The position numbers and the translations under genes were made by a program. Positions 1 through 6,320 of a stretch of DNA of 7,187 nucleotides are shown one piece after another. The notes below the pieces were generated by a model that saw only the letters and a list, made by a program, of their open reading frames with translations, made no database searches and was not told the origin of the DNA. The stretch covers positions 1-7,187 of the forward strand of contig JAGLNZ010000552.1 in assembly GCA_023139225.1 (NCBI GenBank), written 5' to 3'. This DNA is from Desulfobacula sp. (GTDB taxonomy: Bacteria; Desulfobacterota; Desulfobacteria; Desulfobacterales; Desulfobacteraceae). The stretch's first letter is position 1. Each line of letters begins with the position of its first letter.

Positions 1-2
1 CA

Positions 3-845
3 GGAGCAGATCTCGATAAAGTGGCCAACGATATGACTGCCATTTATTCACAAGTGATTAAAATTGATAATGCAGATCTTGCTTATCCAAACGCTGATGT
101 TGTCAGAAAGGCTCTGGTCAATATTATTCCGGCCGATGCTATTTTCCTTACTTGTCATGATACGTTTGGTATGGATATGGCTCCGGGTTTATCCATTAAA
201 ATGGATTCAGCCTATGCAGCTGACGTAGTTGATTTTGATGGTATTGACGGAACATCCCTGAAAGCAGTTCGCCAGGAACTTGGCGGGGCTGTCAGCACCC
301 ATGTGACTGTTGATATATCTTCCGGGGCTGTTATGACGGTCAGGCCCGGATCTTTTGCCCCTGTTGAAGGCGGTTCGGCCGGTGGATCAGTGGTTGATAA
401 ATCCGGTGATGCAGGTGACCTTTCCGCAAAAAGAAAATTCCTTGAAATTGTTGAAGCAGAAGTCGGTGATGTTGATATTACTAAGTCTGATGTACTCGTG
501 TCTGTTGGTCGTGGTATAGAGGATGAAGAAAACATTGAAGTCGCACAGGAACTTGCTGAAGCAATGAAAGCGGTTGTTTCATGTTCAAGACCGATTGTTG
601 ATGCAAAATGGCTTGAGAAATCACGACAGGTTGGAACTTCCGGCCAGACCGTTAAACCAAAAGTTTATATGGCCATGGGGATTTCAGGCTCTTTCCAGCA
701 TATGGGCGGTGTAAAGGGCAATCCGTTTATCATTGCTGTTAACAAGAATCCCAAAGCACCCATCTTCCAGGTAGCAGATGTCGGTATTGTCGAAGATATC
801 CTCGATTTTATGCCTGAACTTGCCGAAGCAATTAATGATCTTTAG
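3..845 (+). CDS. etfA: Electron transfer flavoprotein alpha subunit, 5'-truncated by window edge
   Basis: EtfA forms a heterodimer with EtfB and carries electrons from acyl-CoA or other flavin dehydrogenases to a quinone reductase or other acceptor, using FAD held mainly by the alpha C-terminal domain. About 280 residues are visible; the family is usually about 310-330, so only the extreme N-terminus is missing. The frame stays open upstream of the GTG at 21 (it reads GADLDKVAND), so that codon is not the start. Numbering from this GTG, the FAD domain shows VGRGI (162-166), SRPIVDAKW (189-197), VGTSGQTV (204-211), a PROSITE-like signature YMAMGISGSFQHMGG (216-230) and APIFQVADVGIVEDI (246-260). 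A Gly-rich linker lies near 112-128. One small deviation is FQH where IQH or VQH is usual. EtfB is expected just upstream, outside the window (inference). The gene ends at a strong terminator, so it is transcriptionally separate from the regulator that follows. Identification is secure; the dehydrogenase partner is unknown. Confidence 0.95.
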   Translation, partial: GADLDKVANDMTAIYSQVIKIDNADLAYPNADVVRKALVNIIPADAIFLTCHDTFGMDMAPGLSIKMDSAYAADVVDFDGIDGTSLKAVRQELGGAVSTHVTVDISSGAVMTVRPGSFAPVEGGSAGGSVVDKSGDAGDLSAKRKFLEIVEAEVGDVDITKSDVLVSVGRGIEDEENIEVAQELAEAMKAVVSCSRPIVDAKWLEKSRQVGTSGQTVKPKVYMAMGISGSFQHMGGVKGNPFIIAVNKNPKAPIFQVADVGIVEDILDFMPELAEAINDL

Positions 846-868
846 AATCGTTTAAAGTTATTTTTAAA

Positions 869-905
869 AAAAAGGAGCCTGAAACAGATTGACAGGCTCC
901 TTTTT
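869..905 (+). terminator. Rho-independent terminator of the etf transcript
   Basis: A perfect 13-bp inverted repeat (core AGGAGCCTG / CAGGCTCCT, extended by AAAA/TTTT) encloses an 11-nt loop at 882-892 and runs into a T-rich tract (TTTTTGTTTT, 901-910). It starts 24 nt after the etfA stop codon. The A-run on its left side means it could also work in the reverse direction, but no gene reads into it from that side. Confidence 0.92.
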
Positions 906-933
906 GTTTTAACGCAATCCTCCTTATTTTTTT

Positions 934-955
934 ATAAAGTTTTTTCATAAAGTTT
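934..955 (+). repeat. Tandem direct repeat ATAAAGTTT, 13-bp period, next to putative promoter
   Basis: Two exact copies of ATAAAGTTT lie at 934-942 and 947-955, and the second overlaps the candidate -35 box at 954-959. Same-phase direct repeats beside a promoter can be regulator binding sites, for example for autoregulation by the downstream response regulator. The region is AT-rich, so chance is a serious alternative. Confidence 0.35.
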
Positions 956-980
956 GACATCAATTAAAGGATCATGTAAT
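954..980 (+). promoter_or_regulatory. Possible sigma-70-type promoter for the response regulator
   Basis: A perfect TTGACA lies at 954-959. The best -10 candidate, TGTAAT at 975-980 (5 of 6 to TATAAT), leaves a short 15-nt spacer; TAATTT at 977-982 gives 17 nt but matches less well. It sits in the gap between the etf terminator and the regulator and would give a leader of roughly 80 nt. No convincing -24/-12 sigma-54 promoter was seen here. This is a motif match only. Confidence 0.4.
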
Positions 981-1068
981 TTAATGACTGCCTTTGCTGA
1001 TTCTTTGTCCTTTATTCCATGACCGGCAAATTCAGATTTATTGGTTTTTAAATACTTGGGAACAACCT

Positions 1069-2454
1069 ATGGCAGATGTTCTGATAATTGATGACGATAA
1101 AGTGATTTGCAATATACTTGTAAAGATGATGGATATAATTGGTCATGAAAGCCGTTACGCATTAACAGGTAAAGAAGGCCTGGAACTTGCGAAACATGGC
1201 ATGTTTGATATTGTTTTTCTTGATGTCAACCTTCCTGATGCCAATGGCCTTGATTTGATTAAAACAATTAAAACCACACCTTCTTCTCCTGAAATTATTA
1301 TCATCACCGGCGACAGTGATCCTGACGGGGCTGAAATGGCTATCAACAGCGGTGCCTGGAATTATCTTGTAAAACCCTTTTTAAGGCAGGAGCTTACCCT
1401 GCAGGTCAGTCGGGCTCTGCAATTTCGAAAAGAGAGAGGAAACGTCTCTAGCCCGGGTATTTTAAAACGAAATGGGATTATCGGCGAATCCGAAGAAATA
1501 AAATCCTGTCTTGATCAGGTTTCAGCAGCTGCCTATTCAGATACCAATGTGCTTATATACGGGGAACAGGGTACGGGAAAAGAATTATTTGCAAAAACAA
1601 TCCATTTAAACTCTGATCGCTGTGAAAATAATTTTGTTATCATAGACTGTTCAGCCATTAATGAGAATGTTGTTGAAAGCCTTCTCTTTGGTCACAAAAA
1701 AGGGGCGTTCCTCGGCGCAATAAACAATAAAACAGGATTGGTAAAATATGCGGATAATGGAACATTGTTTCTTGATGAAGTAGCACAGCTTCCATTGCAG
1801 ATTCAAAGGTCTTTTTTGCGGGTAATAGAGAATCTGACGTTCACACCGGTGGGTGGGAACAAGGAGGAGACAAGTAATTTCAGGGTGATCGCAACAACGA
1901 ATCAAAATCTTGATAAGTTGAGCGACCAGGGAAAATTTAGAAAGGATCTTTTATTTAAATTAAAAGGTCTGAGTGTTCACCTGCCTTCATTAAAGCAGAT
2001 GAAAAATGATATTATTAAAATAGCTTTATTTTATATCGACCGGTATTGCAAGAAATATAAGATTGAAACCAAAGGGGTTTCTCCCGAATTTATAGATATC
2101 ATTGGCGCATATGAGTGGCCCGGGAACGTCAGGGAACTGATTAATGCCATAGACAAGGCCATTGCATCTGCAAAAAATGAACCTACGCTTTACTCCATTC
2201 ATTTGCCATCCTATGTGAAAGCAAAGGTGATAAAAAATTCTTTTATACGGAATACAGAAAATAAGAAAATTGATTCAAAAGATTACGCCAATGGAAAATT
2301 TCCTTTGTTAAGACTTTTGATGGAAAATACTGAAAAAGATTATTTGAAAGGGCTTTTGTCATTCACCAATGGAAATGTGAAAACGGCTTGTGATATCTCA
2401 GGGATATCAAAATCACGCATGTATGCCAGATTAAAAAAGTATTGCATCAGCTAA
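1069..2454 (+). CDS. Sigma-54-type response regulator (receiver-AAA+-Fis HTH) with variant GAFLGA loop
   Basis: This is an NtrC-class two-component response regulator of 461 residues. The receiver domain spans about 3-120, with acidic pocket D8/D9, phospho-acceptor D52 (FLDVNLPDANG), T80 and K102 (VKPF). The AAA+ domain spans about 137-375, with Walker A GEQGTGKE (165-172), Walker B GTLFLDE (231-237), R-finger segment FRKDLLFKL (290-298) and WPGNVREL (350-357). A Fis-type helix-turn-helix lies at about 425-461 (GNVKTACDISGISKSRMYARL). The sigma-54 contact loop reads GAFLGA (212-217) rather than GAFTGA, and the second arginine of the R-finger segment is Lys297. I chose ATG 1069 because the receiver fold begins right there. 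An in-frame TTG at 994 would add 25 residues with no domain, and its leader looks non-coding. A weak GGGA (1058-1061) lies 7 nt upstream. No histidine kinase is visible. It may regulate the neighbouring etf or hydroxyacid genes, but that is unproven. Confidence 0.93.
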   Translation: MADVLIIDDDKVICNILVKMMDIIGHESRYALTGKEGLELAKHGMFDIVFLDVNLPDANGLDLIKTIKTTPSSPEIIIITGDSDPDGAEMAINSGAWNYLVKPFLRQELTLQVSRALQFRKERGNVSSPGILKRNGIIGESEEIKSCLDQVSAAAYSDTNVLIYGEQGTGKELFAKTIHLNSDRCENNFVIIDCSAINENVVESLLFGHKKGAFLGAINNKTGLVKYADNGTLFLDEVAQLPLQIQRSFLRVIENLTFTPVGGNKEETSNFRVIATTNQNLDKLSDQGKFRKDLLFKLKGLSVHLPSLKQMKNDIIKIALFYIDRYCKKYKIETKGVSPEFIDIIGAYEWPGNVRELINAIDKAIASAKNEPTLYSIHLPSYVKAKVIKNSFIRNTENKKIDSKDYANGKFPLLRLLMENTEKDYLKGLLSFTNGNVKTACDISGISKSRMYARLKKYCIS

Positions 2455-2512
2455 AAAATTTTTCAGGTTTTCATTTTGTACCATTTTTTATAACAATGCA
2501 AATTGGTCCGTA

Positions 2513-2554
2513 CCACTTTTGGACAGGGTGAGATTCAACAACCCACAAAAGTGG
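2513..2554. repeat. Imperfect hairpin with flanking GTACCA-YTTTT motifs in convergent intergenic region
   Basis: CCACTTTTG (2513-2521) pairs exactly with CAAAAGTGG (2546-2554). Inside it, GGGT (2526-2529) pairs with ACCC (2541-2544) around an 11-nt loop, so a two-part stem-loop can form on either strand. A related GTACCATTTTT stands 32 nt upstream at 2478-2488 and resembles GTACCACTTTT at 2510-2520. No U-tract follows the stem on either strand, so it is not a classical terminator, although it lies between two genes whose 3' ends converge. It could be a worn transposon end or a 3'-end mRNA structure; I cannot decide between these. Confidence 0.5.
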
Positions 2555-2676
2555 AGAAAGATCTCATACCGCAGCTTGAAATTTTATCAGAAATTTTAAA
2601 AGAAAGAGCAGGACAGCTTGTCAACTACAGTACCTTGTCCAACGAAATCCAAGTCACATCAATAGAACTCTGTTGA
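2551..2676 (+). pseudogene. Remnant resembling the C-terminal part of a DUF4143 (AAA_14-type) ATPase
   Basis: The frame is open from 2497 to a TGA at 2674-2676. From the GTG at 2551 it reads VEKDLIPQLEILSEILKERA, followed by GQLVNYSTLSNEIQVTS. This resembles the winged-helix-like segment of DUF4143 ATPases, where an 'R-x-GQL(L/V)NYS-x-LA-x-x-(L/I)-x-V' pattern is typical and is normally followed by 'TVxxYLxLLE'. Here the similarity stops after VTS and the reading ends six codons later. There is no ATPase domain upstream and no clear ribosome binding site, so this is best read as a short decayed fragment. Such ATPases are widespread in accessory DNA. The similarity is from memory of the family pattern and not from a search. 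A chance open frame is the alternative. Confidence 0.45.
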
Positions 2677-2688
2677 TAAATAATTTGT

Positions 2689-4065
2689 TTATTTCCATTT
2701 TACTGCAAGCATTGTTATGTCATCACTTGGGGGGGCAAAGCCAATAAATTCAAACAAATTTGTTTTTATATTATCTAAAAAAGACTGTGACGGTCCGTCA
2801 AAGCCATAATTAATTAAATCTTCTAATCGTTTTCGTGTATAGAAATCCCTTGTTTCCGATCGCGCTTCTGTAATCCCATCAGTAAAACCAAAGAGAATAT
2901 CTCCCGGTTCGAACTGGATGGATTCAATCTCGTATCCTGCATCTTGGACTGGTCCCAGGGGTGGGCCGGTTGCGCATAGAGAATTCTTGATCCCATTTTT
3001 ACCTATAACTAATCCAGGTTCATGCCCACAGTTGATATAGAACACCTTGCCGGTTTCCGTATCAATAATGGCAAAAAATAATGTCACAAACATACCCTCT
3101 TCACCATGTTCTTTTGCAATATATTCATTGATTAAAGAAACGGTTTTCAAAGCTTGTTTTGGTAACCAATTTTTACCAGGATCACTAGGGTTGTTTTCAT
3201 CATTCTCAATATCAAATGATCTTGAAAAAATACGTAAAAGACTTCGAACCAGTGCCATGAAAAGTGCTGATCCTACCCCCTTGCCACTGACATCACCGAT
3301 AACAAAAGCGTGATGATTATCCGAGAGTTCAAACATATCATAAAAATCACCAGATAATTGCAAGGCAGAATTAAAATAGGAAGAAATATCACAGTTTTTA
3401 ACTTCTGGCAGAGAACTTGGCAAAAAATATTTTTGAATTTTTTTACCTCTCTGCATTTCATCATTAAGTGCTTTAAGGTGTTCTGAGTATCGTTTCATAT
3501 CCTCATATAGCCGGGCATTCTCCAAAGCGATTGCCACATAACTGGCAATGGATTTTAAAAAATTGATGTCTTTTGTTGTGAACTTACCGGCAATACTGTT
3601 CAGCGTTTGAAGTACCCCGATACACTCTCCCCGTCGATTTATAATTGGAGTGCATAGAATATTCTTAGTTCGAAAACCTGATTCAGAGTCTACCTTAAAA
3701 TTAAACCTTGTGTCATTATAGGTATCATTAATACATAAGGATTCCTTTTTATTAAAAACCCATCCTGCAATCCCTTGATTACAAGGTATTGTTATTTTAT
3801 TGTTTTCCATATCAGTTGCAACCAATGACCAGAGCTCATGTGCTTTGTCATCAAATAAAAAAACCGTACTTCTTTCAGCGCCCATGATTTTTTTAGTTTG
3901 GTTCATGATGATTGAAAAAAGTGATTTGAAATGGATTTCAGAAGTAATGATTTGGCCAATATTCAAAAGTTGTTTATATCTTTGAATGTCTTGTTTTAAT
4001 GACTCATCTTCGAGTCGATTTCTGATATTTCCTTTGATTTTTTTTACTTTATAGGGTTGCTCCAT
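2689..4065 (-). CDS. GAF-domain PP2C/SpoIIE-type serine/threonine phosphatase (RsbU-like)
   Basis: This is a 458-residue soluble signalling phosphatase without membrane segments. After a short charged N-terminus (1-30), a GAF sensor domain covers about 35-190 (IGQIITSEI, STVFLFDD, GIAGWVFN, NILCTPI, GVLQTLN). A helical linker (about 185-212) leads into the PP2C/SpoIIE catalytic domain (about 213-458). Expected metal-binding acids are present: D240/D243 in LSGDFYD, D258 in IGDVSGKG, D396 in FTDG and D449 in PSDDIT, so it should be active. Family members dephosphorylate phosphoserine on anti-anti-sigma (STAS) proteins and so release a sigma factor or another partner. It starts 34 nt after the racemase gene, with TAAAGG (4075-4080) 9 nt before the ATG, and is probably the last gene of that operon. 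The GAF ligand is unknown. No STAS or anti-sigma kinase gene is in view, so its target lies elsewhere. Confidence 0.92.
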   Translation of the reverse strand: MEQPYKVKKIKGNIRNRLEDESLKQDIQRYKQLLNIGQIITSEIHFKSLFSIIMNQTKKIMGAERSTVFLFDDKAHELWSLVATDMENNKITIPCNQGIAGWVFNKKESLCINDTYNDTRFNFKVDSESGFRTKNILCTPIINRRGECIGVLQTLNSIAGKFTTKDINFLKSIASYVAIALENARLYEDMKRYSEHLKALNDEMQRGKKIQKYFLPSSLPEVKNCDISSYFNSALQLSGDFYDMFELSDNHHAFVIGDVSGKGVGSALFMALVRSLLRIFSRSFDIENDENNPSDPGKNWLPKQALKTVSLINEYIAKEHGEEGMFVTLFFAIIDTETGKVFYINCGHEPGLVIGKNGIKNSLCATGPPLGPVQDAGYEIESIQFEPGDILFGFTDGITEARSETRDFYTRKRLEDLINYGFDGPSQSFLDNIKTNLFEFIGFAPPSDDITMLAVKWK

Positions 4066-4099
4066 TTCAAAATACCTTTATCAAACTTCCATATTTTGT

Positions 4100-5344
4100 T
4101 TATTGGACCATAGGAACGGTGAGCCCGCCGTCCATCAAAAACAGGACACTTGACTCTTTGCCTTTTTCTTCAAGGGCCAGGTTGATGGCCGTCTGAAGAT
4201 CACTGAAAGGTTTAATGAACAGTTTTGAAATAATATCCGGCTCAACATCCGTCACTCCCCACATTTGAGCCCAAAGCCCTATTTCAGCCATTTTAGCAGC
4301 CTTGTGATACCCTAAAACATATCCTTTTTTTATGGTTTCAAGGACAGCTTTGGGTGTGTCGCTTGAGCCTAAGAGCTCGGCAAAGGCTTTCCCGCCGATA
4401 CCGCATCTGCATTTTGCCACAAGAATCATGATTCCATTCTTTTTCAGGGCGAGCTTTGCATTATCAATGCCTTTCTGGGCCTGGTACAGATCAATATCCT
4501 GGGGGAATTTTACCACTGATACGACAATGTCGGCTTTTTCTTTTAAAGGGGCGGCAAACACTTCATTGGCTTTGTTTATGGCCGCATGGAACGAATCATT
4601 GATATGGCCGCAGCAGGTGGCATAGATGTTGTGGTGTTTATCTAAGACCGTCATGATGGAAAAGATTTCCTGTTTGACGGTCTTGATTGCATCAATCATA
4701 TCTTCATGGACCGGGTTGCCGTCAAGGGCTAATGCCTTTGCTTCAGGCACAAGGGCAAGCTTATGGTTCTGTTCTATGGTTTTATATCCTGCAATCCCCG
4801 GCAGAAAGGATTTTCTTCCCCCGGTATATCCGGCGAAATAGTGGGGTTCCACAGAAGAAATAATAATAATCTTATCTGCCTCAACTCCGGCCTTGTTGAC
4901 ATACATTTGGGTGCCGTTAGTAGACTGACCTAAAAAAACCATGTCTTCTTCAATCCTGGCGTCATGAACTATAATTTTGTCTTTTATCAGTTCATAAAAG
5001 GCACCGAAAATTTGATGATATTCCTCCCGGGACGGTCCCCTGTGGACACCGGTGGCAATAATGAAATTGAAATCGGTCTGTTTTAAGTCATCAAAGATAA
5101 ATTCAAGAATTTTTTGGGTGGGAGTGGGCCTTGTGGCATCATTGACAATGACGAGCACCTTTTTTGCATCACTTAAAAATTCCTTAAAGCTTTTACTGCT
5201 GATCGGATTATTAATAGCAGTTTTTATGTTTTTGTCTTCATCATTGATTTGAACATCGTTTGCTTCAAGAAAGCTTACCTTGACATCGTCACTGATCACG
5301 GCTGACATGGACCCGTCTTTTCCATAGGGGACATCAATCTTCAT
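4100..5344 (-). CDS. larA: LarA-family nickel-pincer 2-hydroxyacid (lactate) racemase
   Basis: The 414-residue product belongs to the LarA (DUF2088) family, cytoplasmic racemases that use the nickel-pincer nucleotide cofactor to invert the C2 carbon of lactate or related 2-hydroxyacids. The active-site pattern of Lactobacillus plantarum LarA (H108, H174, K184, H200) is matched here by H101 (TGVHRGPS), H168 (EPHYFAGYTGG), K178 (GRKSFLPG) and H194 (EQNHKL), with nearly identical spacing. The nucleotide-binding NDATRPTP lies at 68-75. Length is typical. The gene begins 12 nt after the Fe-S protein gene, with a strong AGGAG overlapping that gene's stop region, so the two are probably translationally coupled. 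Next to a stereospecific 2-hydroxyacid dehydrogenase its job is likely to let the cell use both enantiomers. Cofactor-making genes larB, larC and larE are not in the window. LarA homologues vary in substrate, so lactate is likely but not certain. Confidence 0.88.
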   Translation of the reverse strand: MKIDVPYGKDGSMSAVISDDVKVSFLEANDVQINDEDKNIKTAINNPISSKSFKEFLSDAKKVLVIVNDATRPTPTQKILEFIFDDLKQTDFNFIIATGVHRGPSREEYHQIFGAFYELIKDKIIVHDARIEEDMVFLGQSTNGTQMYVNKAGVEADKIIIISSVEPHYFAGYTGGRKSFLPGIAGYKTIEQNHKLALVPEAKALALDGNPVHEDMIDAIKTVKQEIFSIMTVLDKHHNIYATCCGHINDSFHAAINKANEVFAAPLKEKADIVVSVVKFPQDIDLYQAQKGIDNAKLALKKNGIMILVAKCRCGIGGKAFAELLGSSDTPKAVLETIKKGYVLGYHKAAKMAEIGLWAQMWGVTDVEPDIISKLFIKPFSDLQTAINLALEEKGKESSVLFLMDGGLTVPMVQ

Positions 5345-5351
5345 AGAACCG

Positions 5352-5359
5352 CTCCTTTA
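5352..5359 (-). promoter_or_regulatory. Strong Shine-Dalgarno overlapping the upstream stop codon (TAAAGGAG)
   Basis: Read on the minus strand, the TAA that ends the Fe-S protein gene (5359-5357) runs directly into AGGAG, which stands 7 nt before the racemase ATG. This is the best ribosome binding site in the operon. It supports both the chosen ATG and termination-reinitiation coupling between the two genes. Confidence 0.8.
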
Positions 5360-6304
5360 ACGGATGGGACCCATATTATTGAGTTTATCAATAAATGTAT
5401 CAATTTCAGCCTGGAACATTGTCTTGTCCCCGGCAGGGATCTGGACGAGATGTATCCTTTCGGGATCCATATCAATTCTTTTAAAAGTGTTGCGAAGATT
5501 TTCAACCAATTTTTTGGCCCGAAGATTACCATCATGCTGGCAGTCCCCGTCAGGACAGCAGGCGACCATAACACCCCAGGCGTTATGAAGGAAAGGCGCC
5601 ATCAGCAAAGGTTCCTCAAGACGTCCGCCACACATGTTCACAATGATTTCATAATCTTTTTCCAGAGTTTCTGATTCAGGGAGTATTGATGCTTGAAGGT
5701 CCGGGTAATATGACCAGTTACAGGCAAAAATAATGGCCTTTGATGATTCATGGGTGTTTAAAAAAGTTGAAGCCCTCTCAATAAGGTCGTCCTTAGCGGT
5801 TCCAAAATTATTTACAATTTTGGTTGCCCCTGCGGGACAGACTTCAAGGCAGATGCCACAGGCCTTGCATTTGATCGGATCAGTGACAATCTTATTTCCG
5901 TCATAGGACCTTGCTTCATGGGGGCAGGCCTTAACGCAGATGAGACAGCTGGCACAGTTCAGTTCTGTTGTGGATGTTGTGCCAGGGCCTTTTAGTCCCA
6001 TTTCAACAAGGTCTTTTTTTGCATCAGTGAAAATTTCGGTTAAAGGAACCCCTGAAGAACAGGCGGCTTCGCATCGCATGCAGTAAAAGCATGAAAACAT
6101 TTTATCTGCTGCAGACTCGGAAGGTTCAACCTGTCCCGATAACAGTCCGAAGGCGGTAACTATTTTTGCCCTTGGTGCGTCGGATTCCCAGCCGGTGTGA
6201 TGGAACATGGGGCAATGTTCAAAACAATACCCGCACCTGATACAACTTGCCAGTGTGTCTTCCCATTTTTCAAGATGTTTGAATTCTATTATTTTATTTT
6301 CCAT
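5357..6304 (-). CDS. Composite Fe-S electron-transfer protein: HdrC/GlpC-like + 2x[4Fe-4S] ferredoxin + MvhD/FlpD-like domain
   Basis: The 315-residue product contains four four-cysteine cluster motifs. The first two, C21/C24/C27/C31 (CIRCGYCFEHCP) and C72/C75/C78/C82 (CFYCMRCEAAC), form a HdrC/GlpC-like N-terminal unit. The next two, C117/C120/C123/C127 and C146/C149/C152/C156, form a bacterial-ferredoxin module. Residues about 188-313 resemble the MvhD/FlpD (methyl-viologen hydrogenase delta) domain: IIFACNWS, MCGGRLEE, ACCPDGDC, then ERIHLVQIPAG. CCG domains, which a normal GlcF or HdrD partner would carry, are absent. One expected cysteine (CNWC) is Ser198. No signal peptide or membrane segment is seen, so it should be cytoplasmic. 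AAAGG (6313-6317) lies 8 nt before the ATG and the dehydrogenase gene ends 16 nt upstream. The likely role is to take electrons from the FAD dehydrogenase and pass them to an HdrA-like or other acceptor. That acceptor is inferred and not seen. Confidence 0.85.
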   Translation of the reverse strand: MENKIIEFKHLEKWEDTLASCIRCGYCFEHCPMFHHTGWESDAPRAKIVTAFGLLSGQVEPSESAADKMFSCFYCMRCEAACSSGVPLTEIFTDAKKDLVEMGLKGPGTTSTTELNCASCLICVKACPHEARSYDGNKIVTDPIKCKACGICLEVCPAGATKIVNNFGTAKDDLIERASTFLNTHESSKAIIFACNWSYYPDLQASILPESETLEKDYEIIVNMCGGRLEEPLLMAPFLHNAWGVMVACCPDGDCQHDGNLRAKKLVENLRNTFKRIDMDPERIHLVQIPAGDKTMFQAEIDTFIDKLNNMGPIR

Positions 6305-6320
6305 GGAATTAACCTTTAAT

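Noticed and set aside
21..23. GTG at 21 as the start of etfA
   Set aside because: The frame is open to the window edge and the upstream codons (GADLDK) fit an EtfA protein; the gene is truncated by the window.
212..535. 107-codon minus-strand open frame inside etfA
   Set aside because: Ser/Thr/Pro-rich antisense shadow of a confident gene, with no recognisable domain.
994..1068. In-frame TTG start at 994 that would extend the response regulator by 25 residues
   Set aside because: The added residues match no part of a receiver domain, and the fold begins exactly at the ATG at 1069. Upstream sequence looks like a leader with a promoter.
2678..2694. AAATAA / TTATTT inverted repeat at the phosphatase stop codon as a terminator
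   Set aside because: Only six A-T pairs, overlapping the coding end; too weak to call a terminator.
3531..3548. Palindrome TTGCCA-N6-TGGCAA as an operator
   Set aside because: Lies deep inside the phosphatase coding region, where Ala/Val/Ser codons explain it; no promoter nearby.
5341..5574. Minus-strand open frame overlapping the 3' end of the Fe-S protein gene in another frame
   Set aside because: Out-of-frame shadow; the Fe-S protein frame has clear cysteine motifs and MvhD-like sequence here.
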